The notes: generated from the sequence alone by a model not told the origin. Counted from the stretch's first letter, positions 8,926-17,300 are shown. The stretch: DNA of 56,043 nt from Chthonomonadales bacterium (GCA_013360745.1 JABWBA010000013.1:1-56043), one strand, 5' to 3'. Made by a program: numbers and translations.

Positions 8926-10326
8926 CTAGAGAATAGTCGGCCCGGTATGGACCGCCCCGACGGGACTACCTGCCTCCGACCCCATCGCCATACCACCGTA
9001 CGCGGCTTCGCCATGGAGCGCCAGGTCGAGTCCGGTGTCCTCTTCGTCCGTTGACACTCGCAGGCCGATCGTCCCTCTCAGGAATAGACCCAATAGATAT
9101 GTCACGCTGCCTGCGAGCGCCACGGTCACCATGATCCCGACCAACTGCTTGACAAGGAGACTGGCGCCAGCGCCATAAAAAAGACCGTTGGCGCCAGCGG
9201 GATTGGTAGCTGTCGATGCGAAAAGACCCGTCGCAAGAGCGCCAAAGATCCCGCCGACACCGTGGACTCCGAATACATCAAGGGCATCATCGTACCCGAA
9301 GCGCGCCTTGGCGCGGATGGCCCCGAACGAGATCGGTGCGACGAGCGCTCCGATGGCGATGGCCGAGATTGGATGAACGAACCCGGACGCGGGCGTAATG
9401 GCGACGAGGCCGGCAACAGCGCCGGTCATGAAGCCCAGAGCTGTCGGCTGACGGTAGGCAATCCATTCGATAAACACCCACACCAGCGCCGCAGACGCGG
9501 CGGCGAAATGGGTCGCGACCATGGCCGAGACGGCGACGGCGTTGGCAGCCAGAGCGGAGCCGGCGTTGAAACCGAACCAGCCGAACCAGAGCACACCGGT
9601 TCCGATCACGGTAATGGGCAGATTATGCGGGCGCATATCATCGGCCGACACCTTCCGTCGTACTCCGAGGAGCATAGCCAGGATTAGCGCAGAGACACCT
9701 GAACTGATGTGCACCACCGAGCCGCCAGCGAAGTCCAGCACACCCAGATTGCGTAGAAATCCTCCGACACCCCATACCATGTGGGCCAGAGGAACATATA
9801 CCAGCAGGCTCCACAGACCGATGAAGAGCGTATAAGAGGAGAACCGCATCCGATCGGCGATGGCGCCGCTGATCAACGCTGGTGTGATGATCGCGAACAT
9901 CAGCTGATACACCATGAAGGCCTGGTGCGGGATCGTTGCTGCATAGGCTTCGTTCGGCGCAAGACCGACGCCGCGTAAGCCCAACCAGCCAAAGCCGCCG
10001 ATGAGCGGGATTCCCGGGCTGAAGGCCAGGGAATAGCCGCACAGAGCCCAGATCATCGTAATCAGCGCGATCGCGATGTACGACTGCATCAGCATGTTGA
10101 GAACGTTGCGGGCGCGAACCATGCCGCCGTAGAACAGGGCCAGTCCTGGCGTCATGAGCATAACGAGAGCCGCCGAGACCAGGATCCACGCAGTGTCACC
10201 GGTATTGATGCTGCCATCGCTCTGCGCCAGTGCGAGCCGAGGCAGGCCGCAAAGAACACCGCACAGAGCCGTTGTTCTCGTTATCCGTACTGCGCCGACG
10301 GTGATGTACGTCCTTCGGTTTGGCAT
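8926..10326 (-). CDS. amtB: Ammonium transporter AmtB
   Basis: This Amt/Rh-family channel has about eleven membrane helices preceded by a probable signal peptide ending near LALAQ. Conserved features are GAIADRM with its structural Asp, and the twin histidines in GGSVVHISSG and FGVHGVGG. Two ATGs compete. AGGAGA lies one base from ATG 10332 but seven bases from ATG 10326, so 10326 is chosen (466 residues). The cytoplasmic C-terminus, which contacts GlnK in homologues, is about 45 residues long. The gene follows an ANTAR regulator after a 179-base leader and precedes glnB. Confidence 0.95.
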   Translation of the reverse strand: MPNRRTYITVGAVRITRTTALCGVLCGLPRLALAQSDGSINTGDTAWILVSAALVMLMTPGLALFYGGMVRARNVLNMLMQSYIAIALITMIWALCGYSLAFSPGIPLIGGFGWLGLRGVGLAPNEAYAATIPHQAFMVYQLMFAIITPALISGAIADRMRFSSYTLFIGLWSLLVYVPLAHMVWGVGGFLRNLGVLDFAGGSVVHISSGVSALILAMLLGVRRKVSADDMRPHNLPITVIGTGVLWFGWFGFNAGSALAANAVAVSAMVATHFAAASAALVWVFIEWIAYRQPTALGFMTGAVAGLVAITPASGFVHPISAIAIGALVAPISFGAIRAKARFGYDDALDVFGVHGVGGIFGALATGLFASTATNPAGANGLFYGAGASLLVKQLVGIMVTVALAGSVTYLLGLFLRGTIGLRVSTDEEDTGLDLALHGEAAYGGMAMGSEAGSPVGAVHTGPTIL

Positions 10327-10342
10327 ACACATCTCTCCTGAG

Positions 10343-10359
10343 GCTGCCGTGAAGGCAGC
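10343..10359 (-). promoter_or_regulatory. Hairpin in amtB leader next to the ribosome binding site
   Basis: GCTGCC and GGCAGC form a perfect six-base-pair stem around a five-base loop, ending three bases before the AGGAGA of amtB. A stem this close to the Shine-Dalgarno sequence could influence ribosome access. A weaker GAGCTT/GAGCTC pairing lies upstream at about 10370-10396. Neither has the six-base loop expected of classic ANTAR target hairpins, so a role in antitermination is only a possibility. Confidence 0.3.
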
Positions 10360-10505
10360 GTAGTGGGAGAGCTCGGCATCGTCGCGCGAAAGCTCGGGGG
10401 GACGAACCGCCTGGATCGATACGGGGGTCCGACAACGGTGTGGGACCGACCGTAAGCGCTGGGCGTGGGATGGGCCTGGATGCGAGTCCGACGAACGACC
10501 GGGGA

Positions 10506-11096
10506 TCAGCGAACCGGCGACTCGATGTGCTCCGTCAGGAGGATCGCCTCTGCAATCTCACCAAGGGTGCGGCCTGTGGCAAGCGATTGCGATTGCATCC
10601 TTCTCTGCGCCTCCCGCTCATTGATCGCGCATCGGCGCATGAGGATTGCCGTGGCGTTACGGATCGCTTCGGCCGAGCGGAGTTCCTGGGCCAGAGAGTC
10701 GCGCTGATGCTCCACAACAAGCAGCTCGCGGTACCGAGCTGTCGCAATCTCCAGCGCGGGCTGCAACTCCGACCTTGCGAACGGCTTCACCAGGTAGGCA
10801 AGAACACCGGCACGAGTCGCTTCATCGATTAACGGAGCATCGCTGTAAGCGGTGAGCAACACGACCGGACAGATCCTCTCGCGGCTGAGTATGGCCGCCG
10901 CCTCCAGTCCGCTGCTGCCGGGCATCATTACGTCAAGGATTGCTACCGACGGCCTCAACGATCGTGCCAGACGGCACGCGTCGCGACCATTGGCCGCTTC
11001 ACCTACAACCCTGTGTCCCAGGTCCTCGAGGAGAGCCCTCAGGTCCATCCGTATCACAGCGTCATCGTCGGCGATGAGGACGCTGAGTTTGTCCAT
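10506..11096 (-). CDS. ANTAR-domain response regulator
   Basis: This 196-residue protein has an N-terminal receiver domain (residues 5-118; acidic pocket Asp10-12, phosphoacceptor Asp55 in ILDVMMPG, Lys in YLVKPF). A helical linker leads to an ANTAR domain (about 128-188; EAIRNATAILMRRCAINEREA, then LGEIAEAILL). ANTAR proteins bind paired RNA hairpins and prevent transcription termination, often of nitrogen genes, as with NasR, AmiR and NasT. Its position just upstream of amtB-glnB on the same strand makes ammonium uptake the obvious target. No cognate histidine kinase is in the window. Confidence 0.9.
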   Translation of the reverse strand: MDKLSVLIADDDAVIRMDLRALLEDLGHRVVGEAANGRDACRLARSLRPSVAILDVMMPGSSGLEAAAILSRERICPVVLLTAYSDAPLIDEATRAGVLAYLVKPFARSELQPALEIATARYRELLVVEHQRDSLAQELRSAEAIRNATAILMRRCAINEREAQRRMQSQSLATGRTLGEIAEAILLTEHIESPVR

Positions 11097-11116
11097 AGAG
11101 CATCAGTCTACCCGTC

Positions 11117-11145
11117 TTTGTATGGAATCGGTGATCTTGCGCCAA
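11117..11145 (-). promoter_or_regulatory. Possible promoter for the ANTAR-amtB-glnB unit
   Basis: On the minus strand TTGGCG (11140-11145) and TACAAA (11117-11122) are separated by 17 bases, and the ATG follows at 11096. It is back to back with the steA promoter, two bases away. Each hexamer matches consensus at four of six positions, so the call is moderate. Confidence 0.4.
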
Positions 11146-11146
11146 G

Positions 11147-11175
11147 TTGACAAGCCGGCGCGACAAAACCATAAT
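11147..11175 (+). promoter_or_regulatory. Sigma70-type promoter for the steA operon
   Basis: TTGACA (11147-11152) and CATAAT (11170-11175) are separated by exactly 17 bases. The transcript would start near 11182. That makes the steA mRNA nearly leaderless and favours ATG 11194 over ATG 11179, unless a further-upstream promoter also contributes. Confidence 0.6.
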
Positions 11176-11178
11176 GGA

Positions 11179-12339
11179 ATGAGTACGCTGGAGATGGGAC
11201 GACTGGTTGGCACCCTGCGCGTGGATAAGCGCACCAAGAGACTGGTTACTCGCCTCCGCACGGGCGATATTGCCTTGATACAGCATCCAGATCTCGACGC
11301 TATCGCCGCGCGGTCCCTCGCCGATCGGCGCCCCGGCGCGGTCATCAACGTGGCCCCGTTCATTACCGGCCGTTACCCGAATCAGGGTCCAACGGTTCTG
11401 ATGGAGGCCGGGATACCGATGATCGAAATCGACAGCGGTTCTTTCTTCGAGGAGGCATCCGGGTACGAGGGAAGCGCCGCAACCGTCGATGATGGCGTGA
11501 TCCGTATTCGTGAGGGACTCACAGCGAACGGTATGATCCTCGAGCGAAGCCAGATTGACAGCCGCTTGGAGGCGGCCCGGGGCAATCTCAGCGTCGAACT
11601 GGACGCGTTTGCGCGGAATACCCTTGCGTATCTGGAAGGCGAGAAGGCCCTGCTCCTCGATCCCGTCGAGATCCCGCGCGTATCGACAAAGCTGCGCCAG
11701 CGCCATGTCCTAATCGTCGTTCGCGGTGAGGGGTATCGCGAAGACCTCCGAACGATCGAGGAGTATCTCAGGGACGTCCGCCCCGCCACCATAGGCGTCG
11801 ATGGAGGCGCCGACGCCTTGCTCGAACTCGGTATACGCCCCGATATCATCCTTGGCGATATGGACAGCGTAAGCGATGCCGCCCTGCGATGCGGCGCTGA
11901 GCTTGTCGTTCACGGGTACGCGCGCGGGGAGCGCGAAGCTCCGGGCCTCAGGCGAATCGAGACACTCGGACTCACTGCGCAGGTCTTTCATGTGCCCGGA
12001 ACCAGCGAGGATGCCGCGCTGCTCCTTGCCGATGGCGCCGGGGCTTCCCTGATCGTCGCAGTCGGCACCCACTTTTCACTGGAGGACTTCCTGGACAAAG
12101 GCCGTGGCGGCATGGCCAGCACTTTCCTTGTCCGATTAAGGATCGGCGCCAAGCTCGTCGACGCCAAGGGTATCGGAAGGCTCTGGTCCAGCCGCCGGAA
12201 ACCGGCTACCATGGAGATCCTCGCCATCGTCGCGGCTGCGCTGTTCCCGATCATCGTCGTGGCGGCGGGATCCCCGTTTCTGCAAGCCCTCGCAGTTGCC
12301 ATACGGCTGTGGTTTCGATCGGTTACAGGCCTGCGTTAG
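11179..12339 (+). CDS. steA: SteA-like putative cytokinetic-ring/envelope protein
   Basis: The frame is open from 10852, but that extension runs antisense to the ANTAR gene. ATG 11179 (386 residues) or ATG 11194 are the credible starts. The protein matches the SteA family (COG4825): LRVDKRTKRLVTRL, GDIALIQHPDLD, APFITGRYPNQGP, then a thiamin-pyrophosphokinase-like nucleotide fold (TIGVDGGADALLELGIRPDIILGDMDSVS), and a C-terminal membrane helix (ILAIVAAALFPIIVVAA). In Corynebacterium, SteA and SteB are membrane partners at the division septum that affect cell-wall hydrolysis. Here SteB follows six bases later. The family call is strong; the role is inferred. Confidence 0.87.
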   Translation: MSTLEMGRLVGTLRVDKRTKRLVTRLRTGDIALIQHPDLDAIAARSLADRRPGAVINVAPFITGRYPNQGPTVLMEAGIPMIEIDSGSFFEEASGYEGSAATVDDGVIRIREGLTANGMILERSQIDSRLEAARGNLSVELDAFARNTLAYLEGEKALLLDPVEIPRVSTKLRQRHVLIVVRGEGYREDLRTIEEYLRDVRPATIGVDGGADALLELGIRPDIILGDMDSVSDAALRCGAELVVHGYARGEREAPGLRRIETLGLTAQVFHVPGTSEDAALLLADGAGASLIVAVGTHFSLEDFLDKGRGGMASTFLVRLRIGAKLVDAKGIGRLWSSRRKPATMEILAIVAAALFPIIVVAAGSPFLQALAVAIRLWFRSVTGLR

Positions 12340-12345
12340 GATCCC

Positions 12346-13203
12346 ATGGCGCCCGGTTTCCGATATCACGTCATCACGATCGTCGCTATTTTCATGGCGC
12401 TCGGCGTCGGTATGGTTGTCGGGAGCTCTCACCTACAAGAGGCGCTCGTGGAACGTTTGCAGGTACAGCTGGCCGCACTCGGCCGGCGATTCACCGACGA
12501 GATCGAACCGCTTCGCCAACGCACAGAGGAACAGAAGCGGCTGCTCAATCTGTTAGCTACGAGATTGACCCACAACAGGCTAACGGATCGGCGCGTCGCC
12601 GTCGTCGTGACAGGAGACTACGGTGATGCGGCCCATCGCGCCACGGATGAACTGCGGAGCGCTGGCGCTGAGATCGTATCGCTGACCACGATCCCGTCGA
12701 CGTTCCCTGACCGCCTCGACGCAGTCCGCGCCAGACTGACCCAGGTTCTTCCGGAGATCGCTGCCAGCGCCGATGATCCCCGATCTGGTGTGCTGAGACT
12801 GCTGAGCCGTCGCATCGTCTATGGTGGATCCCGCAGCGACCTGACCGAACTCGTCGACGCGAACTTGATCGAAACCGATGGCAACTACAATCGCCCCGTC
12901 CATCTTGTCATCCTTTTCGGCGGAGCGAACGCTGCGATGGGCAAGCGATGGTCCTCAGTCGATCTGCCGCTGATCGACGGTCTTCTTGAGACCGGCGCAC
13001 GGGTGATCGGCGCGGAGGCGGAAGCTGCTGACGTCTCCTACATCACTGCCTATCAGAGCAAAGGCATCAGCACGGTCGACAATGTGGATACTGAGATCGG
13101 TCAGACGACCCTCGTCCTCCTCGCCAGTGGCGATCGCGGGTCGTACGGTATCAAAGATACGGCGCGCGACGGCCGATTACCCTCGGGTGAGCGGCAGGAA
13201 TGA
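12346..13203 (+). CDS. steB: SteB/MctB-like membrane protein (copper transporter family name)
   Basis: This 285-residue protein has one N-terminal membrane helix (ITIVAIFMALGVGMVVG), then a coiled coil (residues about 30-70; ERLQVQLAALGRRFTDEIEPLRQRTEEQ) and a soluble alpha/beta domain with a GG-rich segment (VHLVILFGGANAAMGKRW). This is the MctB/DUF3186 architecture. Databases often name it copper transporter from one mycobacterial study, but beside steA it is better described as SteB, the coiled-coil partner of SteA. It overlaps the next gene by four bases (ATGA). Confidence 0.85.
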   Translation: MAPGFRYHVITIVAIFMALGVGMVVGSSHLQEALVERLQVQLAALGRRFTDEIEPLRQRTEEQKRLLNLLATRLTHNRLTDRRVAVVVTGDYGDAAHRATDELRSAGAEIVSLTTIPSTFPDRLDAVRARLTQVLPEIAASADDPRSGVLRLLSRRIVYGGSRSDLTELVDANLIETDGNYNRPVHLVILFGGANAAMGKRWSSVDLPLIDGLLETGARVIGAEAEAADVSYITAYQSKGISTVDNVDTEIGQTTLVLLASGDRGSYGIKDTARDGRLPSGERQE

Positions 13204-13883
13204 TCTCGGCGATCATCCCTGCCTATAATGAAGCCGCTCGAATCGGCCAGACGATCCAGGCGCTATCTACGGCAGCGCTGGTCGACGAGATAATCGTCAT
13301 CGACGACGCTTCCTCAGATGAGACCTCTCATCTCGCGGCTGAGGCCGGCGCCAGCGTCCTGCGTCTCCCTGGTCGCGGAGGGAAACGCGCAGCACAGGCG
13401 ATCGGTGTCGCGAGATCCCGCGGCGAGGTTCTCCTACTCCTCGATGCGGACCTGGGCGCGACAGCGGCCAACAGCGGCCCGCTGCTCGCTCCGGTGCTAA
13501 CGGACGATTGCGACATGTCGGTCGGTGTCTTTCCGTCCTATCCGGGGCGCGGAGGAGGCATGGGCCTCGTCGTCCGGCTGGCCCGGTGGGGCATCCACCG
13601 GTGTTGCGGCGTCCGAATGGCGGCTCCGTTGTCGGGGCAGAGGGCGCTCCGACGGACGGTATGGGACGCGGTTGCCGGAAATGCTCACGGCTTTGGCAGC
13701 GAAGTGGGCATGACGATCGACGCGCTATGCGCCGGATTTCGGGTGCTCGAGGTTCCGGTTATGATGGACCATCGGGTAACGCAAAACGATCTGCGAGGGC
13801 GATGCCATCGTGCGCGTCAGTTCCGGGATGTCGCGCGAACGCTGTGGGCACGACGAGCGATGAGATGCCCGCCAGCGGACTGA
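13200..13883 (+). CDS. Family 2 glycosyltransferase
   Basis: This 227-residue GT-A fold enzyme begins ISAIIPAYNEAARIGQTI, with the nucleotide-binding DDAS (VIDDASSDET) and the metal-binding DAD (LLLLDADLGA). It lacks C-terminal membrane helices, so it is probably a soluble or peripheral transferase that uses a nucleotide sugar and perhaps a lipid-phosphate acceptor. It lies between steB and a MraY-like membrane transferase with overlaps at both ends. That points to a shared envelope-glycan step, with the neighbour supplying a lipid-linked sugar. The acceptor is unknown. Confidence 0.85.
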   Translation: MISAIIPAYNEAARIGQTIQALSTAALVDEIIVIDDASSDETSHLAAEAGASVLRLPGRGGKRAAQAIGVARSRGEVLLLLDADLGATAANSGPLLAPVLTDDCDMSVGVFPSYPGRGGGMGLVVRLARWGIHRCCGVRMAAPLSGQRALRRTVWDAVAGNAHGFGSEVGMTIDALCAGFRVLEVPVMMDHRVTQNDLRGRCHRARQFRDVARTLWARRAMRCPPAD

Positions 13884-14728
13884 CGCTCGTCGCTCTGATC
13901 GGGGTGGCCGTATGGGCGCGGACCTTAGTGAGCGTGATACCTCCCCTGCTGCGCCGCTGGGGCGCCCTTCGGTCCAACTTCCGCGGCGACCAAATCGTGA
14001 CCTGCGGAGGATCCATCGTCGTGCTCGGGGCTCTGCCCGGCCTCCTCGCTCTCCAGGCGATCCACAACGACAACCCAGACCTCCGACAGGCCCTCGGCTA
14101 CGCACTCGTGGCGTTTGGCGCCCTTGGCCTCGTTGACGATATCTGGGGCAGCCCCGCCTCGCGCGGGTTGCGCGGACATGTCCGAGCGCTCTTGAGGGAG
14201 GGACGGATCACTTCGGGGCTCATCAAAGCGGTTGGTGGGCTGCTTGCCGCCGGACTTATCGCCTCGTTCGCCTTGAGCTATAAGGGTCTAGCGGCGTTCG
14301 GCGCGACTCTTGCGATCGCCCTTGGCGCCAATACCGGCAATCTGCTGGATCTTCGACCCGGACGTGCGGGCGGTGTGCTGCTGGTTCTGCTGACCTTCGC
14401 GATCGGGACTCTAGCATGGTTTGGTGACCGCGTCTCGGCTGCAGCGGTGGCCACCGTGGCCATCGCTGCAGGGTTCACTCAATGGGAGGATAGCGCGAGC
14501 CGGCTGATGCTCGGAGATACCGGCAGTAATGCGCTCGGCGCGGCTACGGCGATCGCGATCCTTGCGAGCTTGCCTCCGGATCGGCTCTGGATCCTTGTCG
14601 CCTTGCTGATAGCGCTGCACCTGGCGGCCGAACGCTGGTCCTTAACAAAGATCATCGCTCGATACCGCCTATTGCGATACCTGGACGGCCTTACAGGAGT
14701 CCGGGATGATTCTCGCGATGGAACATAG
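13865..14728 (+). CDS. MraY/WecA-like polyprenyl-phosphate glycosyl-1-phosphate transferase (GT4 family)
   Basis: A longer frame exists from 13508, but it overlaps GT2 coding sequence. ATG 13865, inside the end of GT2 by 19 bases, gives 287 residues and starts at the first membrane helix. Eight or more hydrophobic segments alternate with conserved loops: LRSNFRG, the Mg-binding LVDDIWG, NTGNLLDLRPG and LGDTGSNALG. These fit the MraY/WecA/TagO superfamily, which attaches sugar-1-phosphate to undecaprenyl phosphate. It is shorter than true MraY and lacks its C-terminal HHH signature, so a paralogue serving a secondary envelope polymer is more likely. Confidence 0.83.
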   Translation: MPASGLTLVALIGVAVWARTLVSVIPPLLRRWGALRSNFRGDQIVTCGGSIVVLGALPGLLALQAIHNDNPDLRQALGYALVAFGALGLVDDIWGSPASRGLRGHVRALLREGRITSGLIKAVGGLLAAGLIASFALSYKGLAAFGATLAIALGANTGNLLDLRPGRAGGVLLVLLTFAIGTLAWFGDRVSAAAVATVAIAAGFTQWEDSASRLMLGDTGSNALGAATAIAILASLPPDRLWILVALLIALHLAAERWSLTKIIARYRLLRYLDGLTGVRDDSRDGT

Positions 14729-14755
14729 GGGATCGGGTACAATCGGTTCGGATTG

Positions 14756-14828
14756 GGGCCCGTAGCCTAGCGGTTAAGGCAGTCGGCTCATAACTGATTG
14801 ATCGTAGGTTCGAATCCTACCGGGCCCA
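14756..14828 (+). tRNA. tRNA-Ile2 (CAU anticodon, lysidine type)
   Basis: The 73-base cloverleaf has acceptor GGGCCCG pairing with CGGGCCC, a D arm GCCT/AGGC, an anticodon loop CTCATAA with CAT at 34-36, and a T arm GTAGG/CCTAC around TTCGAAT. A CTCATAA loop and a G1-C72 acceptor pair point to isoleucine tRNA read as AUA after lysidine modification by TilS, rather than elongator or initiator methionine tRNA. The 3' CCA is not encoded. A TACAAT-like -10 lies at 14738-14743. Confidence 0.88.
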
Positions 14829-14864
14829 CTGTTCCGAACGCGTTCCGGGTCTCTATACCTCGCG

Positions 14865-15299
14865 TTACAGCTTGAAGTCGACGATAGCGCTCACGCCGAC
14901 TCCTTCGACTCGCTTGATTCCCTTTTGCGGAGACTTGGTCTCCACCGGCACAAGGGCCTTGAGGCGAACGCCGCCGATGGCCTTGAAGTCCCCTTCGATC
15001 TGCGCAACCGCGCGCACCCGATCGAGACGGGACTGAGGCCCGGCCACCTGGGCTGCTCCCAGGTAGCCCCCGTCGCCGATAGAGAGGATCGGGACCACCT
15101 TGGTAGCATCCCTCCCACCGGCGTTCTTACGCATCGTAACCGTATTGATCGCCTTGTCGATGTCCTTGCCAAAGCGATCGACAGCCACCGCGATCGCGCC
15201 GCCCTTGAGGATGCTCCCGAGCTGCGCAGAGGCCAGGCCGCCGCCGAACAAGGCGATGCTAACAACCGCAGCGCCGTATGCCATACGTCTTCGTGTCAT
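14865..15299 (-). CDS. Small secreted protein of unknown function
   Basis: The start is ATG 15299, set by AGGAGG at 15306-15311 with six bases of spacing; the longer frame from 15329 is rejected. The 144-residue product has an Arg-rich N-terminus and a signal peptide ending near LASAQ. The mature part has a glycine-rich helix (LKGGAIAVAVDRFGKDIDKAI), then beta-like segments (TKVVPILSIGDGGYLGAAQVAGP) and ends VSAIVDFKL. I do not recognise the family; it may be a periplasmic or surface protein. A strong terminator separates it from the upstream porin gene, so it is transcribed on its own. Confidence 0.72.
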   Translation of the reverse strand: MTRRRMAYGAAVVSIALFGGGLASAQLGSILKGGAIAVAVDRFGKDIDKAINTVTMRKNAGGRDATKVVPILSIGDGGYLGAAQVAGPQSRLDRVRAVAQIEGDFKAIGGVRLKALVPVETKSPQKGIKRVEGVGVSAIVDFKL

Positions 15300-15335
15300 C
15301 GTATACCTCCTATACACTACTAGACGCATTTTACA

Positions 15336-15378
15336 TAGAAAAAGCTCCCGCCGCGGCGTATGCTGCGGCGGGAGCTTT
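15336..15378 (-). terminator. Rho-independent terminator of the SLH porin gene
   Basis: A perfect 14-base-pair stem (15341-15354 with 15365-15378, core GCTCCCGCCGC) encloses a ten-base loop and on the minus strand is followed by a short T run (TTTTTC). It lies 24 bases after the porin stop codon. It is the clearest intrinsic terminator in the window. Confidence 0.9.
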
Positions 15379-15401
15379 GTAGTCGTCTACGAAAGGTGTC
15401 G

Positions 15402-17300
15402 TTAGAAGCGGACCGATACCTGTGTCGTAAAGACGTTGTAGTTGAAGTTGCCACCCGAACCGGCGCCGCCGGTCAGGAAGCCATGACCGTCGAAGGAACC
15501 AATCTGGTAGCCCAGCTTGATCTTCGTCGTGTCGTTAAGGGCGTAACCGGTGCCGATGGTGAAGTAGTGCTCCTGGGGATGCACTCGTCCGGTGGAACCA
15601 GAGAGGAGTCTCCAGTAGACGCCTTCCCAATCGACGGTCGTCTCGAACGAGTCGGACAGAGCCCAGCGGAGTCCAACGAGAACACGATGGATCTCATCGT
15701 CCTTGCCGAGACTGCCTGCAGCCGCCCGATTGCGAGCTTCCGTGTAGAAGTCATAGCCGGCGTTCATGGCGAATGCAGGCGAGAAGTCGTAGTTGAGGGC
15801 AAGGGTTGGACCCTGGATATTCGTCGGGTTCAGCCAGTTGCCGATACGTCCCCAGAAACCAGGGGCGTAGAACATCGGGTCGATGTACTTATAGCCAGCT
15901 GTGACGCCGAGACTGCCGGACCGAAGTCCGAGGTTACCCACATACGCGTCGTTCTGGCCAGCATTGACAGATCCGACGTTGCGGACAATGCCGGTAAGGC
16001 TCTTGGACCAGGATGCGTCGAACGTCACGTTGTCGCTCAGGTTCAGCTTCGCATCGGCGCCAAGAACGGCGACGTTGGTGAACGGCGTCATCGCCGGATA
16101 GGCTACGGTACCGGTGCCGAGCATCGCTGTCGCGCGGATCTGACTGCCTTCCTGTCCGACACGAAGCGGCAGCGTGGCCGACAGTCCGCCGATCTGCTCC
16201 AGAAAGAGAGGATCGTCGCCTGCAACGCCGACCGGCTTTACGCCCATACCCGCATAGATCATCGGGCTGCTAACACCCGCGACCGGCCCCATCCAGGTTC
16301 CCATATTACCGTTGACGGTCTTGAACGATCCGGCGAACACCGTCAATCCAAGGCTGCCAACGCCGGAGTCCAGCGTCAGGCCGTCCATGCGATAGGCGCC
16401 ATCATCGAAGATGGGGTTATTGAAGTATCGATCGGTATCAGGCCTCCAGAGCGTCAGGGGGCTGAGTTTGAAGGGAACGCGACCGATGGTCAGCGCGCCG
16501 TTCTGGCCGAAGCCGCTGAACGGAGCCTTGACGGTGAGTTTGTTGAGGTAGACATCCGTGACCGGGGCATCCATCAGCGGGAAGTTGCCGATGTAGCTGC
16601 CACCCAGGTAGTTCTTGTAGTTGTCGACTACGATCGAGCCATTGATGTCGGTCGAGCCAGACTTCGCCGCAACGCCAAGCTCAAGAGCGTGGGTCATGAC
16701 GGCTGTATCGGAAAGGATCGGATTCGAAGGACGTCCGTCCATATCGACGAACGCGCCAGTCGATCGATCGACACGGATACCCGCAAAGACGGTACCCGAG
16801 ATCTTGGGCATGCCTTCGACGGTGGCGCGCAGATCAGCCACGTCTTTTGCGACCTTGTCCAGCTTCGCATTCAACGCGTTGATATTCACGCCTTGATTGG
16901 CCAGTTCGGCTTTGAACTCGTCAGCCAGCTTCTTTAGGGTTGCCAGTTCCTCGGGTCCCACACCCGCGGGCCCTTGCGGGCCAGGCGCTCCTGCCTCGCC
17001 GGGATCGCCCTTGGGACCCTGTGGACCAGAATCTCCCTTGGCGCCCTGAACGAGCTGGATGCTTTCCAATGCTCTCTTGAGAGCGACTGCGAATTCGTAC
17101 CGGCTGAGCGTGCGCTTCCCGCGGAAGTATCCGTCCGGATAGCCGACGAGGATGTTCTTTGCCCGCAGAGACTCGACCGCCTCATACGCCCAGTGGTCCG
17201 TTGGGACATCACTGAACTCCGGCGGCGCGACCTGGGCCATGACCGGCAACACCCACGCCAGACATACGGAAGCGCCTAGAAAGGTGAGAACCTTTCTCAT
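15402..17300 (-). CDS. SLH-domain outer-membrane porin with collagen-like and coiled-coil segments (OmpM/Slp-like)
   Basis: ATG 17300, preceded by AGGAGG (17308-17313, seven bases away), gives 632 residues; the longer frame from 17438 is rejected. In order: signal peptide ending at VMAQ (1-23), one SLH domain (27-80; FSDVPTDHWAYEAVESL, YPDGYFRGKRTLSRYEF), ten Gly-X-Y triplets (86-115), a predicted coiled coil (117-163) and a beta-barrel (about 168-632) ending VSVRF, a BAM-type C-terminal signal. This order is that of OmpM/Slp tethers, whose SLH domain binds peptidoglycan-linked polymer while the barrel sits in the outer membrane. The collagen-like stretch is unusual. Probably a major envelope protein, given its strong ribosome binding site and terminator. 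Confidence 0.9.
   Translation of the reverse strand: MRKVLTFLGASVCLAWVLPVMAQVAPPEFSDVPTDHWAYEAVESLRAKNILVGYPDGYFRGKRTLSRYEFAVALKRALESIQLVQGAKGDSGPQGPKGDPGEAGAPGPQGPAGVGPEELATLKKLADEFKAELANQGVNINALNAKLDKVAKDVADLRATVEGMPKISGTVFAGIRVDRSTGAFVDMDGRPSNPILSDTAVMTHALELGVAAKSGSTDINGSIVVDNYKNYLGGSYIGNFPLMDAPVTDVYLNKLTVKAPFSGFGQNGALTIGRVPFKLSPLTLWRPDTDRYFNNPIFDDGAYRMDGLTLDSGVGSLGLTVFAGSFKTVNGNMGTWMGPVAGVSSPMIYAGMGVKPVGVAGDDPLFLEQIGGLSATLPLRVGQEGSQIRATAMLGTGTVAYPAMTPFTNVAVLGADAKLNLSDNVTFDASWSKSLTGIVRNVGSVNAGQNDAYVGNLGLRSGSLGVTAGYKYIDPMFYAPGFWGRIGNWLNPTNIQGPTLALNYDFSPAFAMNAGYDFYTEARNRAAAGSLGKDDEIHRVLVGLRWALSDSFETTVDWEGVYWRLLSGSTGRVHPQEHYFTIGTGYALNDTTKIKLGYQIGSFDGHGFLTGGAGSGGNFNYNVFTTQVSVRF

Noticed and set aside
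10852-11178. N-terminal extension of the SteA frame
   Set aside because: It is antisense to the ANTAR gene and crosses the steA promoter; the SteA family begins near residue 110 of that frame.
13508-13864. N-terminal extension of the MraY-like frame
   Set aside because: It lies within the GT2 gene in another frame; membrane helices begin only after ATG 13865.
14756-14828. Elongator or initiator methionine tRNA
   Set aside because: The CAU anticodon is shared, but the CTCATAA loop and G1-C72 acceptor pair fit the isoleucine AUA-reading tRNA.
15360-16937. Open frame of 525 codons on the plus strand
   Set aside because: It is the complement of the SLH porin gene, which has family domains, a strong ribosome binding site and a terminator.
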